From NCBI GenBank assembly GCA_002500505.1, contig DLRM01000026.1:1246-65245 (forward strand): 64,000 nt of DNA, read 5' to 3'. The notes beneath the pieces are model-generated. The model worked only from the letters and a program-made list of their open reading frames with translations. It was not told the origin of the DNA and did no database searches. The position numbers and the translations under genes are program-made. Positions 35,198 to 45,097 of this stretch are shown in pieces. Numbering within the stretch: position 1 is the first letter of the stretch; every line of letters begins with the position of its first letter. This stretch comes from Planctomycetes bacterium UBA7888 (GTDB taxonomy: Bacteria > Planctomycetota > UBA1135).

Positions 35198-35986
35198 GTG
35201 TTAGTGCTACCTCTTTTTCTCGTCCTTCCCATTGTGGCTTCCTCTGTGGAGACTTGTTCTCTTGAAACCAAGGAGAGCCTGTTTTTTATGGGTGTGGAGG
35301 GCAACTTCAACGGCGATTTGGAAGAGGCCTTCACAGCTCGACTTCACAAAGAGTTAAAGCTGGAATTTGTCGGCAAGCCAGTCCGATCCTCGATTACGAA
35401 GGAACGCAAGGTCTGGGCTGTCCGTACCGATATTTCCTCCAAGGATCTCGCCAAGCTCCTAAAGAAAGAGCTCCGAAAGTCGGGTTACAAAGCGACCCTC
35501 CTCAATGGAACTGCGTTTTCTTTATTGACCAAAACAAGTGGTTCAACAGTCCACCGCACCTTCCGTGATTTGGCTCGCGCTGAGTCCAAAATTTGGGCAT
35601 TCGATCCAGACAGCAAATCGGAGGTCATCTGGGTTTTTCATGAGTCGAAGTATGACTCATCAAAACTGCGGAAAGCTCTTCGCGAAACGAAGCTCAAGCT
35701 TGGTTTCCACCACATTGAACTTAGCCTCCTTGCCGACAGCACTCAATCCATGGAGGGGCTTGCGGAGGGAGTTGGAGAATCCCTGGACTTGGTGGCCGTG
35801 AAAGGTGCCGAACAAGGTCTTCAGCTTGATATATACCTCCGAGATATAGATTCCATGATGGCTTTGCAGGAAGTTGGGGACACAGTTGCTTGTCCCAATG
35901 TCCAGGACGCCCTCATAAAGAATGGGCCCGCAGATTTATCTTGGACAGTCAGCTTGGATAATCCAGGCTTTCCTTTCGCGGAATAG
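35198..35986 (+). CDS. Exported protein of unknown function
   Basis: A 262-residue protein read from a GTG, with a signal-like N-terminus (MLVLPLFLVLPIVASSVE). The mature part has two similar-length alpha/beta blocks of about 75-90 residues, ending in KLLKKELRKSGYKATLL and KLRKALRETKLKLGFHH, so it may hold a duplicated small domain. I recognise no family. The gene follows the HD hydrolase gene by 16 bases and precedes a 140-base gap before the pseudokinase gene. The GTG is the most plausible start because the signal begins there. Confidence 0.6.
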   Translation: MLVLPLFLVLPIVASSVETCSLETKESLFFMGVEGNFNGDLEEAFTARLHKELKLEFVGKPVRSSITKERKVWAVRTDISSKDLAKLLKKELRKSGYKATLLNGTAFSLLTKTSGSTVHRTFRDLARAESKIWAFDPDSKSEVIWVFHESKYDSSKLRKALRETKLKLGFHHIELSLLADSTQSMEGLAEGVGESLDLVAVKGAEQGLQLDIYLRDIDSMMALQEVGDTVACPNVQDALIKNGPADLSWTVSLDNPGFPFAE

Positions 35987-36126
35987 CCTTTTTTGGGGTC
36001 TTCGGGACGAGCTCTATTTCCAGATGTTCCAACTTTATTTTTAAATCTTTTGAATAATTAGAGAAGAAATTCCTCCTTTTTCAGCGATTTCGGGCCTAAT
36101 TGGTATGCCCCCTGTGAGAGCAGGAA

Positions 36127-37146
36127 ATGTCACTACCGAAACGCCGACTTGATTCCGTTCCTTTCCTAAGTGGAAAGCCAACATGGTGTTTCCCCGGTCT
36201 TAACTTAGGGGGATGCTATTTAGAGCGGGTATTAGAGAAAGGCGCATTGGGGACTCTCTGGTTGGCCAATGACACGGCTCTTCGACGGCTCGTCGGCGTG
36301 AAGGTATTTCATGGCCCAATCATTGAAGCTGCAACGGACTCAGAGACCATCCTCGCAGAAGCCGGTTCAGTCGCCCGCTTAGACCACCCGACCTTGTCGT
36401 CCATCTACCGAGCTGGCCGAAATGAGGGTTGTGTTTACATCGTTTGCGAACATGTGGTGGGCGAGCGCCTTGATCTATTGTTAAGTAGAGTTGCAACTTC
36501 TCGCCAATCTCAATGGCCCAGTACTTTGAGCGGGACCACAGTTTTCTCGGCAAGCCTTCCCGCCCTTTTGCAGCGAGATTCCGGGTGGTCAGGGACGATT
36601 GCGAGATGGGGGAGCGAATTGGCTTATGGCCTCTCCACCGCTCACCGCCGGGGCATCATTCATCGAGCGGTTTGGCCTGGAAATATTGTGGTAGATCGGC
36701 TCGGCTCGGTCCGTCTTTTTGACTTTTGGTTAGGGGGGAACGCATCTCCTCGAGAAGTTTCTGCGCTCCACGGTTACTTGAGCCCTGAGGAAGAAGCTGG
36801 CGCAGAGGTTAGTGCTTCATCGGATGTTTTTAGCTTGGGAGCGGCCCTTTATCGCGGATTGACTGGCGTGCTCCCTTTTCCCATTCAGCAAACCCTGACT
36901 GAGGATATTGTCCTTTTCGATAGGGCTCCAGCTCCCCTCACCTCTCATGGATTGAATGCTCCTCGTGAGCTCGAAAAGATTCTCCGTCGAGCTTTAAGGA
37001 TTGAACCCTCTCGTCGGTATCAAGACATCGCTGAAATGGGGGAAGCCCTCGAAAGTTACTATCTAAAGATGACGGGCCGCCGCGGTCAGGGTGGTGGGAG
37101 ACTGAGTTCCGCTTTTCGGAAAATGAGTCGCCGCTTGTTTAAGTAA
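36127..37146 (+). CDS. Hanks-type protein kinase homologue, probable pseudokinase
   Basis: A 339-residue protein with a serine/threonine-kinase fold: a VKVF lysine (about residue 59), an alpha-C glutamate (about 78), the hinge VYIVCEHVVGERLDL, the alpha-F aspartate in SDVFSLGAAL and a C-lobe end at RRALRIEPSRRYQDI. The catalytic loop reads IIHRAVWPGN instead of HRDLKPxN, so the base aspartate is alanine and the lysine is tryptophan. The metal motif is DFW instead of DFG. The glycine loop is also partly lost (KGALGT). These changes argue against normal phosphotransfer. There is no membrane helix; the tail is basic (SSAFRKMSRRLFK). AGGA lies just before the ATG. A scaffold or regulator role is likely. 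Confidence 0.85.
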   Translation: MSLPKRRLDSVPFLSGKPTWCFPGLNLGGCYLERVLEKGALGTLWLANDTALRRLVGVKVFHGPIIEAATDSETILAEAGSVARLDHPTLSSIYRAGRNEGCVYIVCEHVVGERLDLLLSRVATSRQSQWPSTLSGTTVFSASLPALLQRDSGWSGTIARWGSELAYGLSTAHRRGIIHRAVWPGNIVVDRLGSVRLFDFWLGGNASPREVSALHGYLSPEEEAGAEVSASSDVFSLGAALYRGLTGVLPFPIQQTLTEDIVLFDRAPAPLTSHGLNAPRELEKILRRALRIEPSRRYQDIAEMGEALESYYLKMTGRRGQGGGRLSSAFRKMSRRLFK

Positions 37147-37152
37147 ATAGTT

Positions 37153-38355
37153 TCAGCTGAGCTTATTCAATCGCGCAGCCAAACGCTCCAAAGCCGTTTG
37201 GAGTACTGACTCGGAGGTTGCGAAAGAAAGGCGGATGGCGTCGGGTTTCCCAAAAGCGGACCCCCCAATGACGGCAATGCGGTCGGCTTCTAAAAGAAGC
37301 TCTGCTAGGTCATCGCCAGACTGAATTTGTTTTCCAGTTTCCGAATCAGTTTTTCCGAGGAAATAGCCAAATCCAGGGAAGGCATAGAAAGCACCTTGTG
37401 GCTGTGGGCAATCCACGCCAGGCATGGTTGCAAGAGCTTTAGAAACCAAATCGCAGCGCTTTTCAAAAGCACTATGCATTTTAAGGCAATCTTCAGTGCC
37501 ATCCCGTAAGGCGGCGATGGAGGCGTATTGAGAAATGGCAGGAGGGCTCGAGGCGAGTTGGCTTTGAAGACCGGCGAGTTTAGTAATGATGGAAGAGGGG
37601 CCGCCCAAGAAGCCCATACGCCATCCTGTCATGGCAAACGCTTTACTCATTCCGCCAACCCAGATGGATTGTTCTCGAAGTTCAGGAAGGACGGCAATGG
37701 GTGAGACATGCTTCGCCCCGCCAAAAGTCATTGCAGCGTAGATTTCATCGGAGATGATGGCAATTCCGTTTTTGAGAGCCCATTTCCCGATTTCTTCTAA
37801 TAATGCCTTGGGATAAACGGCGCCGGTTGGATTGCAGGGGGTGTTGATGAGCAAAACTTTGGAGCGTTCACTGGTTGCGGCCGCCAAGTCTTCCACAGAG
37901 GGAAGGTGGTCTTCGCCGCACTGAACTGGGACAGGAACTCCGCCAGCAAGCTGGACCATTTCTGGATAGGAAGTCCAGCAAGGGACTGGAAAAAGAACCT
38001 CGTCTCCGTTCTCAACTAAGGCCATTAAGGCCTGACAAATCCCTAGTTTTGCTCCCGTTGTGACCAATAGTTGGTCCGCTGACCAGTTCAGGCCAGTGGT
38101 CTCTTTCGCCAAGCCCGCAGCGGCTTCCCGAAGTTCAGGCAAGCCCGCAGCCGCGGTGTAACGCCCCAAGCCTGCATTAATGGCGTCTTTTGCTGCCGCC
38201 TCTGCGCAGCTTGGCGGGCCAAAGTCAGGCTCCCCAGCCGTGAGATCAAGAACTTCAACACCCTCTGCTTTCAGTTCCTTCACGCGAGCCACCATGGCTA
38301 GGGTGGCGGATGGCTGCAGGGTAGCGACACGAGCCGAGAGTTTGACGGGGGACAT
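37153..38355 (-). CDS. Class I/II aminotransferase, aspartate aminotransferase-like
   Basis: A protein of about 400 residues of the PLP fold-type I family. Marks are DLTAGEPDFGPP near the N-terminus, TTGAKLGICQALMAL, NTPCNPTGAVY, IISDEIYAAMTFGG and the Schiff-base segment SKAFAMTGWRMGFL, with the arginine for the substrate carboxyl in the C-terminal IRLSFATSE. I chose the ATG of MSPVKLSARV over one seven codons upstream. It converges with the pseudokinase gene, a few bases away, and diverges from the large membrane protein gene. Aspartate aminotransferase is the likeliest activity; glutamate- or tyrosine-type enzymes share the motifs. Confidence 0.9.
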   Translation of the reverse strand: MSPVKLSARVATLQPSATLAMVARVKELKAEGVEVLDLTAGEPDFGPPSCAEAAAKDAINAGLGRYTAAAGLPELREAAAGLAKETTGLNWSADQLLVTTGAKLGICQALMALVENGDEVLFPVPCWTSYPEMVQLAGGVPVPVQCGEDHLPSVEDLAAATSERSKVLLINTPCNPTGAVYPKALLEEIGKWALKNGIAIISDEIYAAMTFGGAKHVSPIAVLPELREQSIWVGGMSKAFAMTGWRMGFLGGPSSIITKLAGLQSQLASSPPAISQYASIAALRDGTEDCLKMHSAFEKRCDLVSKALATMPGVDCPQPQGAFYAFPGFGYFLGKTDSETGKQIQSGDDLAELLLEADRIAVIGGSAFGKPDAIRLSFATSESVLQTALERLAARLNKLS

Positions 38356-38448
38356 GGTTGGTGAGATGGGAGGCAAGGCGAGAAGGGGGGGGCGGGGCTA
38401 GGATTTATGGACGGGATTCTATTCTTTCGCCGTCCAAAGAACTCCTTC

Positions 38449-40500
38449 ATGCCACAGCTTTCCTTCCTAGACCGCCTGCGCGAGTTCCTCACGAGCCAGC
38501 GTTTCATGTGGATTCTCACCATCCTGTTCGGGGTGCTTGTGATTCTCTACTTCCTTTTCGTCACCATCTTTTTCAACCCACTTGAGGACGACTTAGGGGA
38601 TATGGCGGATGTGGTGCCCCGGGAGGTGGATTACTTCCTCCATTGGAAAAAGCCAGGCGAGCGATTTGATGACTTTCCAACTCCGACTGCTTGGACGGAT
38701 TTTTCCCAAAGTGAAATTGGCAAAAAGTTAGAGTCCAGCGGCGTTTTCAAGCAGTGGGACGCTTCTACTGGGGCCAGTCAGATGACTTCAGACATTCGTC
38801 AGGTTATGAGGAATCTCCCTCCTGGTTTGAGCTTGACTGACGACATCTTGAAGGAAGTGGTGCTGGCGGGTCGGGGTACCCCATCTTTAGGCTCCGATTT
38901 TGATGGACTCATGATGCTACGTATTTCATTCAAAGTGAAAGCGGGTATTTCCATGTTGGGATTTGGCTTTGTTCGTTCAAAAATCCAAGCTTTAGGTCTC
39001 GAAGAGCTGGGCGGCGATCGTTACAAACTGGTTCAGTTCCCCCCCTTCGGAATGCGAGATGCTTTTCTAACCCGAATGAAGGATGTCTTGATTCTTTCGA
39101 CTAGCCGAGATTGGCTAGATGTCGCCAAAGATTTAGAAAACCGTTCCGGCCAAGACTCCATTGGCCGTGCGTCCAAATACCGTGACAACATTACAGCCTT
39201 TTTGGCTCCAAGCGATGAACCGCTTGAAGTGTTTTTGGATTGGGGCGAGGCCTCAAAAAAACTGGGAGTGTTTCCAAACCCAGAATCCCAAGCCTATTGG
39301 ACACGGGTTCTGGGCTCCTTCTTTAATACGAAACTGCTTCGCTACCTATCGGGCTACTGGCTTCCAGGGAATCCCTTCGAAGGTCGTTTTTCAGGCGACA
39401 TTGATTTAAGTGAGGCTCCTGCATTCCAGCGCGGTTGGGCTGAGGGAAAAGGAATCGGGACGAAGTCCCTGAAAGAGTTTGCTGGAATGGTGCCCGCAGA
39501 ATCGTTCCTTTTTGGCGCAATAGCTGGTGACTCGGGCCGAACCTTGCTTCAGCTTGAATCCTCTTTTCCGGCGGATGTTCGCCAGATTCTCGACGAAATC
39601 ATTATTGAGACGGGAAAGTATCAGGGAATGGCCCACCTCTTTGAGAGTATCGGACAAACTCTCCATGGTGGTCTTTATTTTGCAGTTCGCCGAAACGATT
39701 ACCCCGTAGATAAGGACTTGGATGTAGAACATGACGATGCCCCTGTTCCTGTTTTTGCCTTGATGGGCAAACTTCGAGACAAAAAGGGGTTCGACGATTT
39801 ATTGGAGTTCTTTAAAAACAACGCGCGGAGTTTTGCGCAAGGTTCCGACCGACCTCGTGTCGAAAGCGTCCCCATTGGTGGGGGCTCTGAAGCCTTGGCC
39901 TTTTCCTCTCCCATGATTCCCGGGACGGGTGAGTTTGTGGTTTACAATTTACCCAACACACGTCCGCCGACCGTGATTGTTGCAAACTCATATAAGTACC
40001 TTCGAGACATCGTGGATGTGGCGCACATTTCTGATTCAGGCGCAAAGGCCGACAAACAAAAGATGTCCCAGCAAGACGGTTTCCGTGCAACCCTGAAAGG
40101 CATTCAAGGCGGCTCAAAATTCTTCTTTTACGGAGAGCCGTCCAAGGCAAGTCATTGGCTGGATCAACTTGCTGAGAAAACCGCACGGGCAGACTTTCTT
40201 GCAAGGATGGAAAGTGGAGTGTTTCGTCAATGGCGACCTGAAGAAGAGAAAAAGCAGCGAGAGTTTCTGTTCCCTGGCGCCATTCAATTGAAAGCCGCTC
40301 AGCAGCAGCGACTCATGGACGCCGTGGACGAGGCTCTTCAGGATCGCGCTTCGGCGCAATGGGAGAAGCAACGGCCAGCCATGGTCAAACATGCTCAGTT
40401 GAGCTTTCTTCCTTCGATGGCTCTGAAATGGCTTGGGCTCTCTCTTGAAATGGGCCGTCGTGATGCGAGCCTTCTTCTGGCTGGCGAACTGGCTTATTGA
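38449..40500 (+). CDS. Membrane-anchored protein of unknown function
   Basis: A protein of about 683 residues with one N-terminal membrane helix (RFMWILTILFGVLVILYFLF) and a large soluble part. I chose the ATG of MPQLSFLDRL; an upstream ATG would add 14 residues without a signal. The soluble part begins DVVPREVDYFLHWKKPGERF and contains repeated strands such as FDGLMMLRISFKVK and DVLILSTSRDWLDVAKDL. The arrangement recalls large bacterial periplasmic proteins without a known role, such as DUF3352-type proteins. No catalytic motif is visible. It stands alone between the divergent aminotransferase gene and the tRNA gene. Confidence 0.55.
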   Translation: MPQLSFLDRLREFLTSQRFMWILTILFGVLVILYFLFVTIFFNPLEDDLGDMADVVPREVDYFLHWKKPGERFDDFPTPTAWTDFSQSEIGKKLESSGVFKQWDASTGASQMTSDIRQVMRNLPPGLSLTDDILKEVVLAGRGTPSLGSDFDGLMMLRISFKVKAGISMLGFGFVRSKIQALGLEELGGDRYKLVQFPPFGMRDAFLTRMKDVLILSTSRDWLDVAKDLENRSGQDSIGRASKYRDNITAFLAPSDEPLEVFLDWGEASKKLGVFPNPESQAYWTRVLGSFFNTKLLRYLSGYWLPGNPFEGRFSGDIDLSEAPAFQRGWAEGKGIGTKSLKEFAGMVPAESFLFGAIAGDSGRTLLQLESSFPADVRQILDEIIIETGKYQGMAHLFESIGQTLHGGLYFAVRRNDYPVDKDLDVEHDDAPVPVFALMGKLRDKKGFDDLLEFFKNNARSFAQGSDRPRVESVPIGGGSEALAFSSPMIPGTGEFVVYNLPNTRPPTVIVANSYKYLRDIVDVAHISDSGAKADKQKMSQQDGFRATLKGIQGGSKFFFYGEPSKASHWLDQLAEKTARADFLARMESGVFRQWRPEEEKKQREFLFPGAIQLKAAQQQRLMDAVDEALQDRASAQWEKQRPAMVKHAQLSFLPSMALKWLGLSLEMGRRDASLLLAGELAY

Positions 40501-40626
40501 TTCAAAATAGAATGGGTCCGGTCCGAGAGTGATGGCTTCTTTTGCCCCTCCTCCGCGTCTCCATCGGTGTAAAAAAATCACCACAAAGGAAACCCCGCTT
40601 TTGTAGAATCTCCAGCCCCAAACCCA

Positions 40627-40715
40627 GCCGGGATGGCGGAATTGGCAGACGCGCATGGTTGAGGGCCATGTTGGGATAATACTCAGTGCAGGTTCGACCC
40701 CTGTTCCCGGCACCA
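40627..40715 (+). tRNA. tRNA-Leu(GAG)
   Basis: The acceptor arms GCCGGGA and TCCCGGC pair fully. The D stem GCG/CGC, the anticodon stem CATGG/CCATG with loop TTGAGGG, the long variable arm (TGGG...CTCA) and the T arm around GGTTCGACC follow, and CCA is encoded. The loop gives anticodon GAG, so it reads CUC and CUU leucine codons. The long variable arm is as expected for leucine tRNA. A terminator follows directly. Confidence 0.95.
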
Positions 40716-40721
40716 AAACAC

Positions 40722-40754
40722 CGGAGTCACTCAAGCGAGAGACTCCGTTTTTTT
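40722..40754 (+). terminator. Rho-independent terminator after tRNA-Leu
   Basis: A seven-base stem CGGAGTC/GACTCCG is followed by seven T residues. It lies six bases after the tRNA 3' end and should end the tRNA transcript before the molybdoenzyme operon. Confidence 0.85.
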
Positions 40755-40866
40755 GTGGCATGATGCGGCGGGCTCGCTATTTAGCAATGGGCAAGTTGAA
40801 CTTTTAGGATTCGTAGCACACTTGGACAGAGGCAAATCGTTACCGCAGGCCTAAACTGGGCGGAGT

Positions 40867-42354
40867 ATGACTGCCTACGGATTTGTCATTGACCAGCGAA
40901 AGTGCATTGGCTGTCACGCCTGCACTGTGGTTTGCAAATCTGAAAATGATGTGCCTGTGGGCAGTTTCCGCACTTGGGTGAAGTATGTTGAAGTGGGGGA
41001 GTTCCCTGATTCGCGCCGCCACTTCAGTGTCATGCGCTGCAATCATTGCGACGACGCCCCTTGCATGAAGATTTGCCCAGTGCACGCTTTGAGCAAACGC
41101 GAGGATGGCATTGTGGACTTGGATCGTGAGGCCTGCATTGGGTGCGCCTCTTGCCTGCAAGCTTGCCCATATGACGCGCTTTATTTGAATCCAGATTCTG
41201 GAGTGGCAGAAAAGTGCCACTTCTGTGCACACCGTGTCGAGGTGGGTCTCCAACCCGCTTGCGCAGTGATTTGTCCCGAACAGGCCATCCTTGCGGGCGA
41301 TTTAGATGACCCCCATTCGGCGATTTCCAAAACAGTATTAGACTTACCAGTCCAACGGCGGCGGGAAGAAAAGGGTACGGGGCCCCGCGTTTGGTATGTG
41401 GACGCTTTAGAGGCCTCCTTGGACCCGGGCGCCACAAGCCAGCCGGACTCTTGGATTTGGTCGGATCGCCGCTTCCCTGCTCCAGAAATTCCCGATGGGC
41501 TACCCCAATTTGAGCCGGGCGAGCCAAAAACGGTACTTGATACTGACCGAGGGCCCGCATGGGGTTGGCATGTTTGGGGTTACCTGTTCACAAAAAATTT
41601 GGCCGCCGGCGCCATGATGGTTGCTCCATTGTTGGGTTTGATTGGATTGTCCGCTGGAGTGTGGCACGAATGGATCGCGCTCTTAGCCTTGGCGCTAACC
41701 GGTGCCTTGTTGGTCGCCGATCTCGGCAAACCCGAACGCGCCCTTTCGTTGCTCACTCGGGGGAACCTTGAGTCTTGGTTGGTGCGGGGCGCTTGGATTT
41801 TGACCGCATTTGGGGTCCTGATATCCGCTTCTCTCGCAAGCCATTGCCTGGGAGAGATGGGTTGGGTTTCCATCTTGCGATGGGCTTCTCTCCCGGTCGC
41901 TGTTCTTGCTTCAGGTTACTCCGCCTTTCTCTTCGGCCAATGTCGTGGACGTGATTTATGGTTGGAGAAAGGGCTATTCCCTGCCCTTGTTGCACGAGCC
42001 GCTCTCTTGGGATTGTTACTGGCTTTTGTGCTTGTTGGCCCAAACTCCTCAGTTTTGGCAGGACAAAGCTTGGCTTTGCTGGGCATCCTGAACCTTGTTC
42101 TTCTAAATCATGAAGTCCGTGGCAAGACAAAGACTGCAGCCGCTGATCGTGCACGTCGCCGTTTGGTCAGCCGCCAAGGGCCTTTAGTTTTTGTAATTGG
42201 TTTAATTTTGGCTACAGGGTTGGGTTGCTTGGTCGCGATGGGGTCTGAATTGGAAGCCCATGTTTTCCCAGTTATTGCAGTTGTTGCGGCCCTCTCGATG
42301 CTTCCTTTTGAAAAATCTTGGGTTTTCGCAGGCCAAGAGGAACCCAACTCATGA
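40867..42354 (+). CDS. Fused iron-sulfur and NrfD-type membrane subunit of a molybdoenzyme
   Basis: A 495-residue protein that joins the B and C subunits of the DMSO/polysulfide-reductase group. The first 170 residues hold four ferredoxin cysteine clusters: CIGCHACTVVC, CNHCDDAPCMKIC, CIGCASCLQAC and CHFC...CAVIC. From about residue 230 there are eight or so membrane helices with the NrfD mark DLGKPERALSLLTRGNLESW. The protein should carry electrons between quinone and the molybdenum subunit coded next. Neither it nor that partner shows a Tat signal, so the catalytic side may be cytoplasmic. The stop overlaps the next start (ATGA). Confidence 0.88.
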   Translation: MTAYGFVIDQRKCIGCHACTVVCKSENDVPVGSFRTWVKYVEVGEFPDSRRHFSVMRCNHCDDAPCMKICPVHALSKREDGIVDLDREACIGCASCLQACPYDALYLNPDSGVAEKCHFCAHRVEVGLQPACAVICPEQAILAGDLDDPHSAISKTVLDLPVQRRREEKGTGPRVWYVDALEASLDPGATSQPDSWIWSDRRFPAPEIPDGLPQFEPGEPKTVLDTDRGPAWGWHVWGYLFTKNLAAGAMMVAPLLGLIGLSAGVWHEWIALLALALTGALLVADLGKPERALSLLTRGNLESWLVRGAWILTAFGVLISASLASHCLGEMGWVSILRWASLPVAVLASGYSAFLFGQCRGRDLWLEKGLFPALVARAALLGLLLAFVLVGPNSSVLAGQSLALLGILNLVLLNHEVRGKTKTAAADRARRRLVSRQGPLVFVIGLILATGLGCLVAMGSELEAHVFPVIAVVAALSMLPFEKSWVFAGQEEPNS

Positions 42355-45095
42355 AAATGGACCTTTCCAAAGTTGCGCCTTCAGGTGAAGAGTGGCAAAC
42401 CAGCACGCTTGAATCTTGCCCACCGAAAGACAAGTGGGATGATTGGGTAGAGCTTGATGCCAAATCTTGGCCAAAGCGCGTAGAGAAACATTACCGCATT
42501 GTTCCCACGATTTGTTTTAATTGCGAAGCAGGTTGCGGTTTGATTTCTTATGTGGATAAAGAAACAGGCGAGGTCCGTAAGTTTGAAGGCAATCCCTACC
42601 ATCCCGGATCACGAGGGAGAAACTGCGCCAAGGGCCCAGCGACCCTGAACCAAATTCAAGACCCAGAAAGAATCCTTTACCCAATGCGCCGAGTGGGGAA
42701 GCGTGGCGAAGGAAAATTCGAACGGTCAACGTGGGACGAGGTGATTTCTGAAATTGCTCCCAGGATTCGGAAAGCTTTAAAGGAAGACCGACGAACCGAA
42801 GTGATGTATCACGTTGGCCGTCCTGGCGCTGATGGGTATATGGACCGTGTGCTCCAGGCTTGGGGTGTGGATGGCCATAACAGCCACACCAACGTTTGCT
42901 CAGGTGCGGCGCGATTGGGGTATAGCTTGTGGTCTGGAAGTGACCGGCCTTCACCGGACCATGCACGGGCCAAGTTTATTTTGCTATTGAGCGCTCACTT
43001 GGAAACGGGACATTACTTCAACCCTCATGCGCAACGAATTATGGAGGCCAAAATGGCTGGTGCCAAAATCGCGGCGGTGGATGTTCGACTTTCGAATACC
43101 GCATCTATGAGTGATTATTGGCTTGCGACCCACCCAGGTTCGGAGGCCGCATTATTGTTAGGTTTTGCACGTGTAATCCTGGAAGAAGGTTTGGAGGATC
43201 AAGACTATTTGCGGAAGTGGACCAACTGGAAGGATTGGATACGCGCCGACTTTCCCAATGAGGAGCCTTCATTTGCCCGCTTTATGGAGAGCCTAAAATC
43301 TTTGGTTTCTGAATGGACTCCCGAAAGGACGGCTGAAGAATGTGGCATTGAAGCCTCTCAGGTGGTTGCAGTAGGTCGCGAGATTGGTAATGCGCGCGGT
43401 GCTTTTGCGTCTCATGTTTGGCGGAATGCAGCATCAGGGAATCGCGGGGGCTGGCAAGTTGCACGATGTTTGCAGCTAGTGACGGTGCTGACTGGTTCCG
43501 TTGGAACGCCAGGTGGGACCTTTCTACATTCAGACAATAAATTTGTCCCGGCACCATTTGCGAAGCCTCCACCGCAAAAAGTTTGGAACGAACTTCTTTA
43601 TCCAAAAGAGTGGCCTCTTTCTCATCATGAGTTGAGCTTTCTTCTTCCACATCTTTTAATGGATGGTCGAGGAAAGTTGGACACCTACTTCACTCGTGTC
43701 TACAACCCAGTCTGGACAAATCCAGATGGTTGCGCCTGGATGGAAGTGCTTGCAGACGAGTCTTTAGTCGGTTGTCATGTTGCCCTGACCCCAACTTGGA
43801 GCGAGACGGCGCTTTTTGCTGATTGGGTGCTTCCGATGGGGTTGGCCTCAGAGCGCCACGACATTATGAGTCAGGAAACCCATGCTGGAAAATGGATTGG
43901 ATTCCGGCAGCCAGTTTTGAGAGTCGCGCGCGAGGCAGAGGGTGAAAAGATTGAGTGGACCTGGGAAGCCAACCCGGGAGAGGTTTGGGAAGAGGACGAG
44001 TTTTGGATTGCACTTTCTTGGGCGATTGACGAAGACGGTTCTTTGGGAATTCGTCAATGGTTTGAATCTCCCTATCGCAAAGGAGAGTGTGTAACGACAG
44101 AAGAATATTATCGTTGGATTTTCGAAAACTCTGTTCCGGGTTTACCCGAGGCCGCGCAAGCAGAAGGGCTGACCCCCATGGAATACATGCGTCACCACGG
44201 TGTATTTGAGGTCGAACCAGATGGGTCATTGTCTGCCCATTTGAAGGAAGTTTCCGAAGATCAACCCGGAGTTGAAGTGGATGGCAAGCGACTTGCTGGA
44301 TTCCACACCCCATCTCGATTGTTGGAAATCTGGTCGCCAACGATGAAAGATTGGGGGGTGGAGCAACATTCTCTACCGAACTACTTACAGAGCCATATTC
44401 ACTCAAGCGAACTAGATGCCGCAGCAGGCGAAATGGTTTTGGTTCCAACTTTCCGTATCCCAACCTTAATCCACACCCGTTCGGCTAACTCAAAGTGGTT
44501 GGCGGAGCTATCAAATACGAACCCAGTCTGGATGAACTCTGATGATGCTGCGCGGATTGGCGTGAAATCAGGCGACCTTCTCCGAGTGTCCACTCGAATC
44601 GGCCACTTTGTCAATAAAGCTTGGGTGACTGAGGGTATTCGGCCTGGTGTTGTGGCCTGTTCGCATCATGTAGGGCGGTGGAGAATTCCAGATAGTGAGC
44701 ATGGAACAAACCGCTGGGCGGCGGCAACGGTGCAAGTCGAGAACCCTGAGCCCGGTGTATGGAAAATGCATCGAATGAGTGATGTTGCACCATTCGCCTC
44801 AAATGATCCCGACTCCAGTCGCATTTGGTGGACCGAAGGCGGAGTTCATCAGAATTTAACCTTTCCAGTTCAGCCAGACCCCGTTTCTGGAATGCACTGT
44901 TGGCACCAAAAAGTGAAGGTTTCAAAAGGAGGACCAGATGATCGCTATGGAGATATTCAAGTTAACACTAAACGCTCCATGGAAGTCTTCCGAGAATGGT
45001 TAGCGCAAACTGAATGTGAACCAACAAATGGCCTTCGTCGACCGCTTCACTTTGCCCGCGCTGTCCGTCCAGCAGATTCAGCTTATCGCCTGTAG
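42351..45095 (+). CDS. Molybdopterin oxidoreductase, catalytic subunit (DMSO-reductase family)
   Basis: A protein of about 914 residues. An N-terminal 4Fe-4S site (Cys at about 55, 58 and 62 in ICFNCEAGCG, with a fourth in RNCAKGPA) is followed by the bis-MGD domains: ERILYPMRRVGKRG, the NVCSGAARLGYSL segment that would carry the metal ligand, and the C-terminal dinucleotide-binding part with IPTLIHTRSANSKWL. I see no Tat signal at the start (MKMDLSKVAPSGEE), so it appears cytoplasmic. The substrate is not clear: polysulfide, tetrathionate, arsenate or formate enzymes all share these features. It overlaps the electron-transfer subunit gene by ATGA. Confidence 0.9.
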   Translation: MKMDLSKVAPSGEEWQTSTLESCPPKDKWDDWVELDAKSWPKRVEKHYRIVPTICFNCEAGCGLISYVDKETGEVRKFEGNPYHPGSRGRNCAKGPATLNQIQDPERILYPMRRVGKRGEGKFERSTWDEVISEIAPRIRKALKEDRRTEVMYHVGRPGADGYMDRVLQAWGVDGHNSHTNVCSGAARLGYSLWSGSDRPSPDHARAKFILLLSAHLETGHYFNPHAQRIMEAKMAGAKIAAVDVRLSNTASMSDYWLATHPGSEAALLLGFARVILEEGLEDQDYLRKWTNWKDWIRADFPNEEPSFARFMESLKSLVSEWTPERTAEECGIEASQVVAVGREIGNARGAFASHVWRNAASGNRGGWQVARCLQLVTVLTGSVGTPGGTFLHSDNKFVPAPFAKPPPQKVWNELLYPKEWPLSHHELSFLLPHLLMDGRGKLDTYFTRVYNPVWTNPDGCAWMEVLADESLVGCHVALTPTWSETALFADWVLPMGLASERHDIMSQETHAGKWIGFRQPVLRVAREAEGEKIEWTWEANPGEVWEEDEFWIALSWAIDEDGSLGIRQWFESPYRKGECVTTEEYYRWIFENSVPGLPEAAQAEGLTPMEYMRHHGVFEVEPDGSLSAHLKEVSEDQPGVEVDGKRLAGFHTPSRLLEIWSPTMKDWGVEQHSLPNYLQSHIHSSELDAAAGEMVLVPTFRIPTLIHTRSANSKWLAELSNTNPVWMNSDDAARIGVKSGDLLRVSTRIGHFVNKAWVTEGIRPGVVACSHHVGRWRIPDSEHGTNRWAAATVQVENPEPGVWKMHRMSDVAPFASNDPDSSRIWWTEGGVHQNLTFPVQPDPVSGMHCWHQKVKVSKGGPDDRYGDIQVNTKRSMEVFREWLAQTECEPTNGLRRPLHFARAVRPADSAYRL

Positions 45096-45097
45096 AA

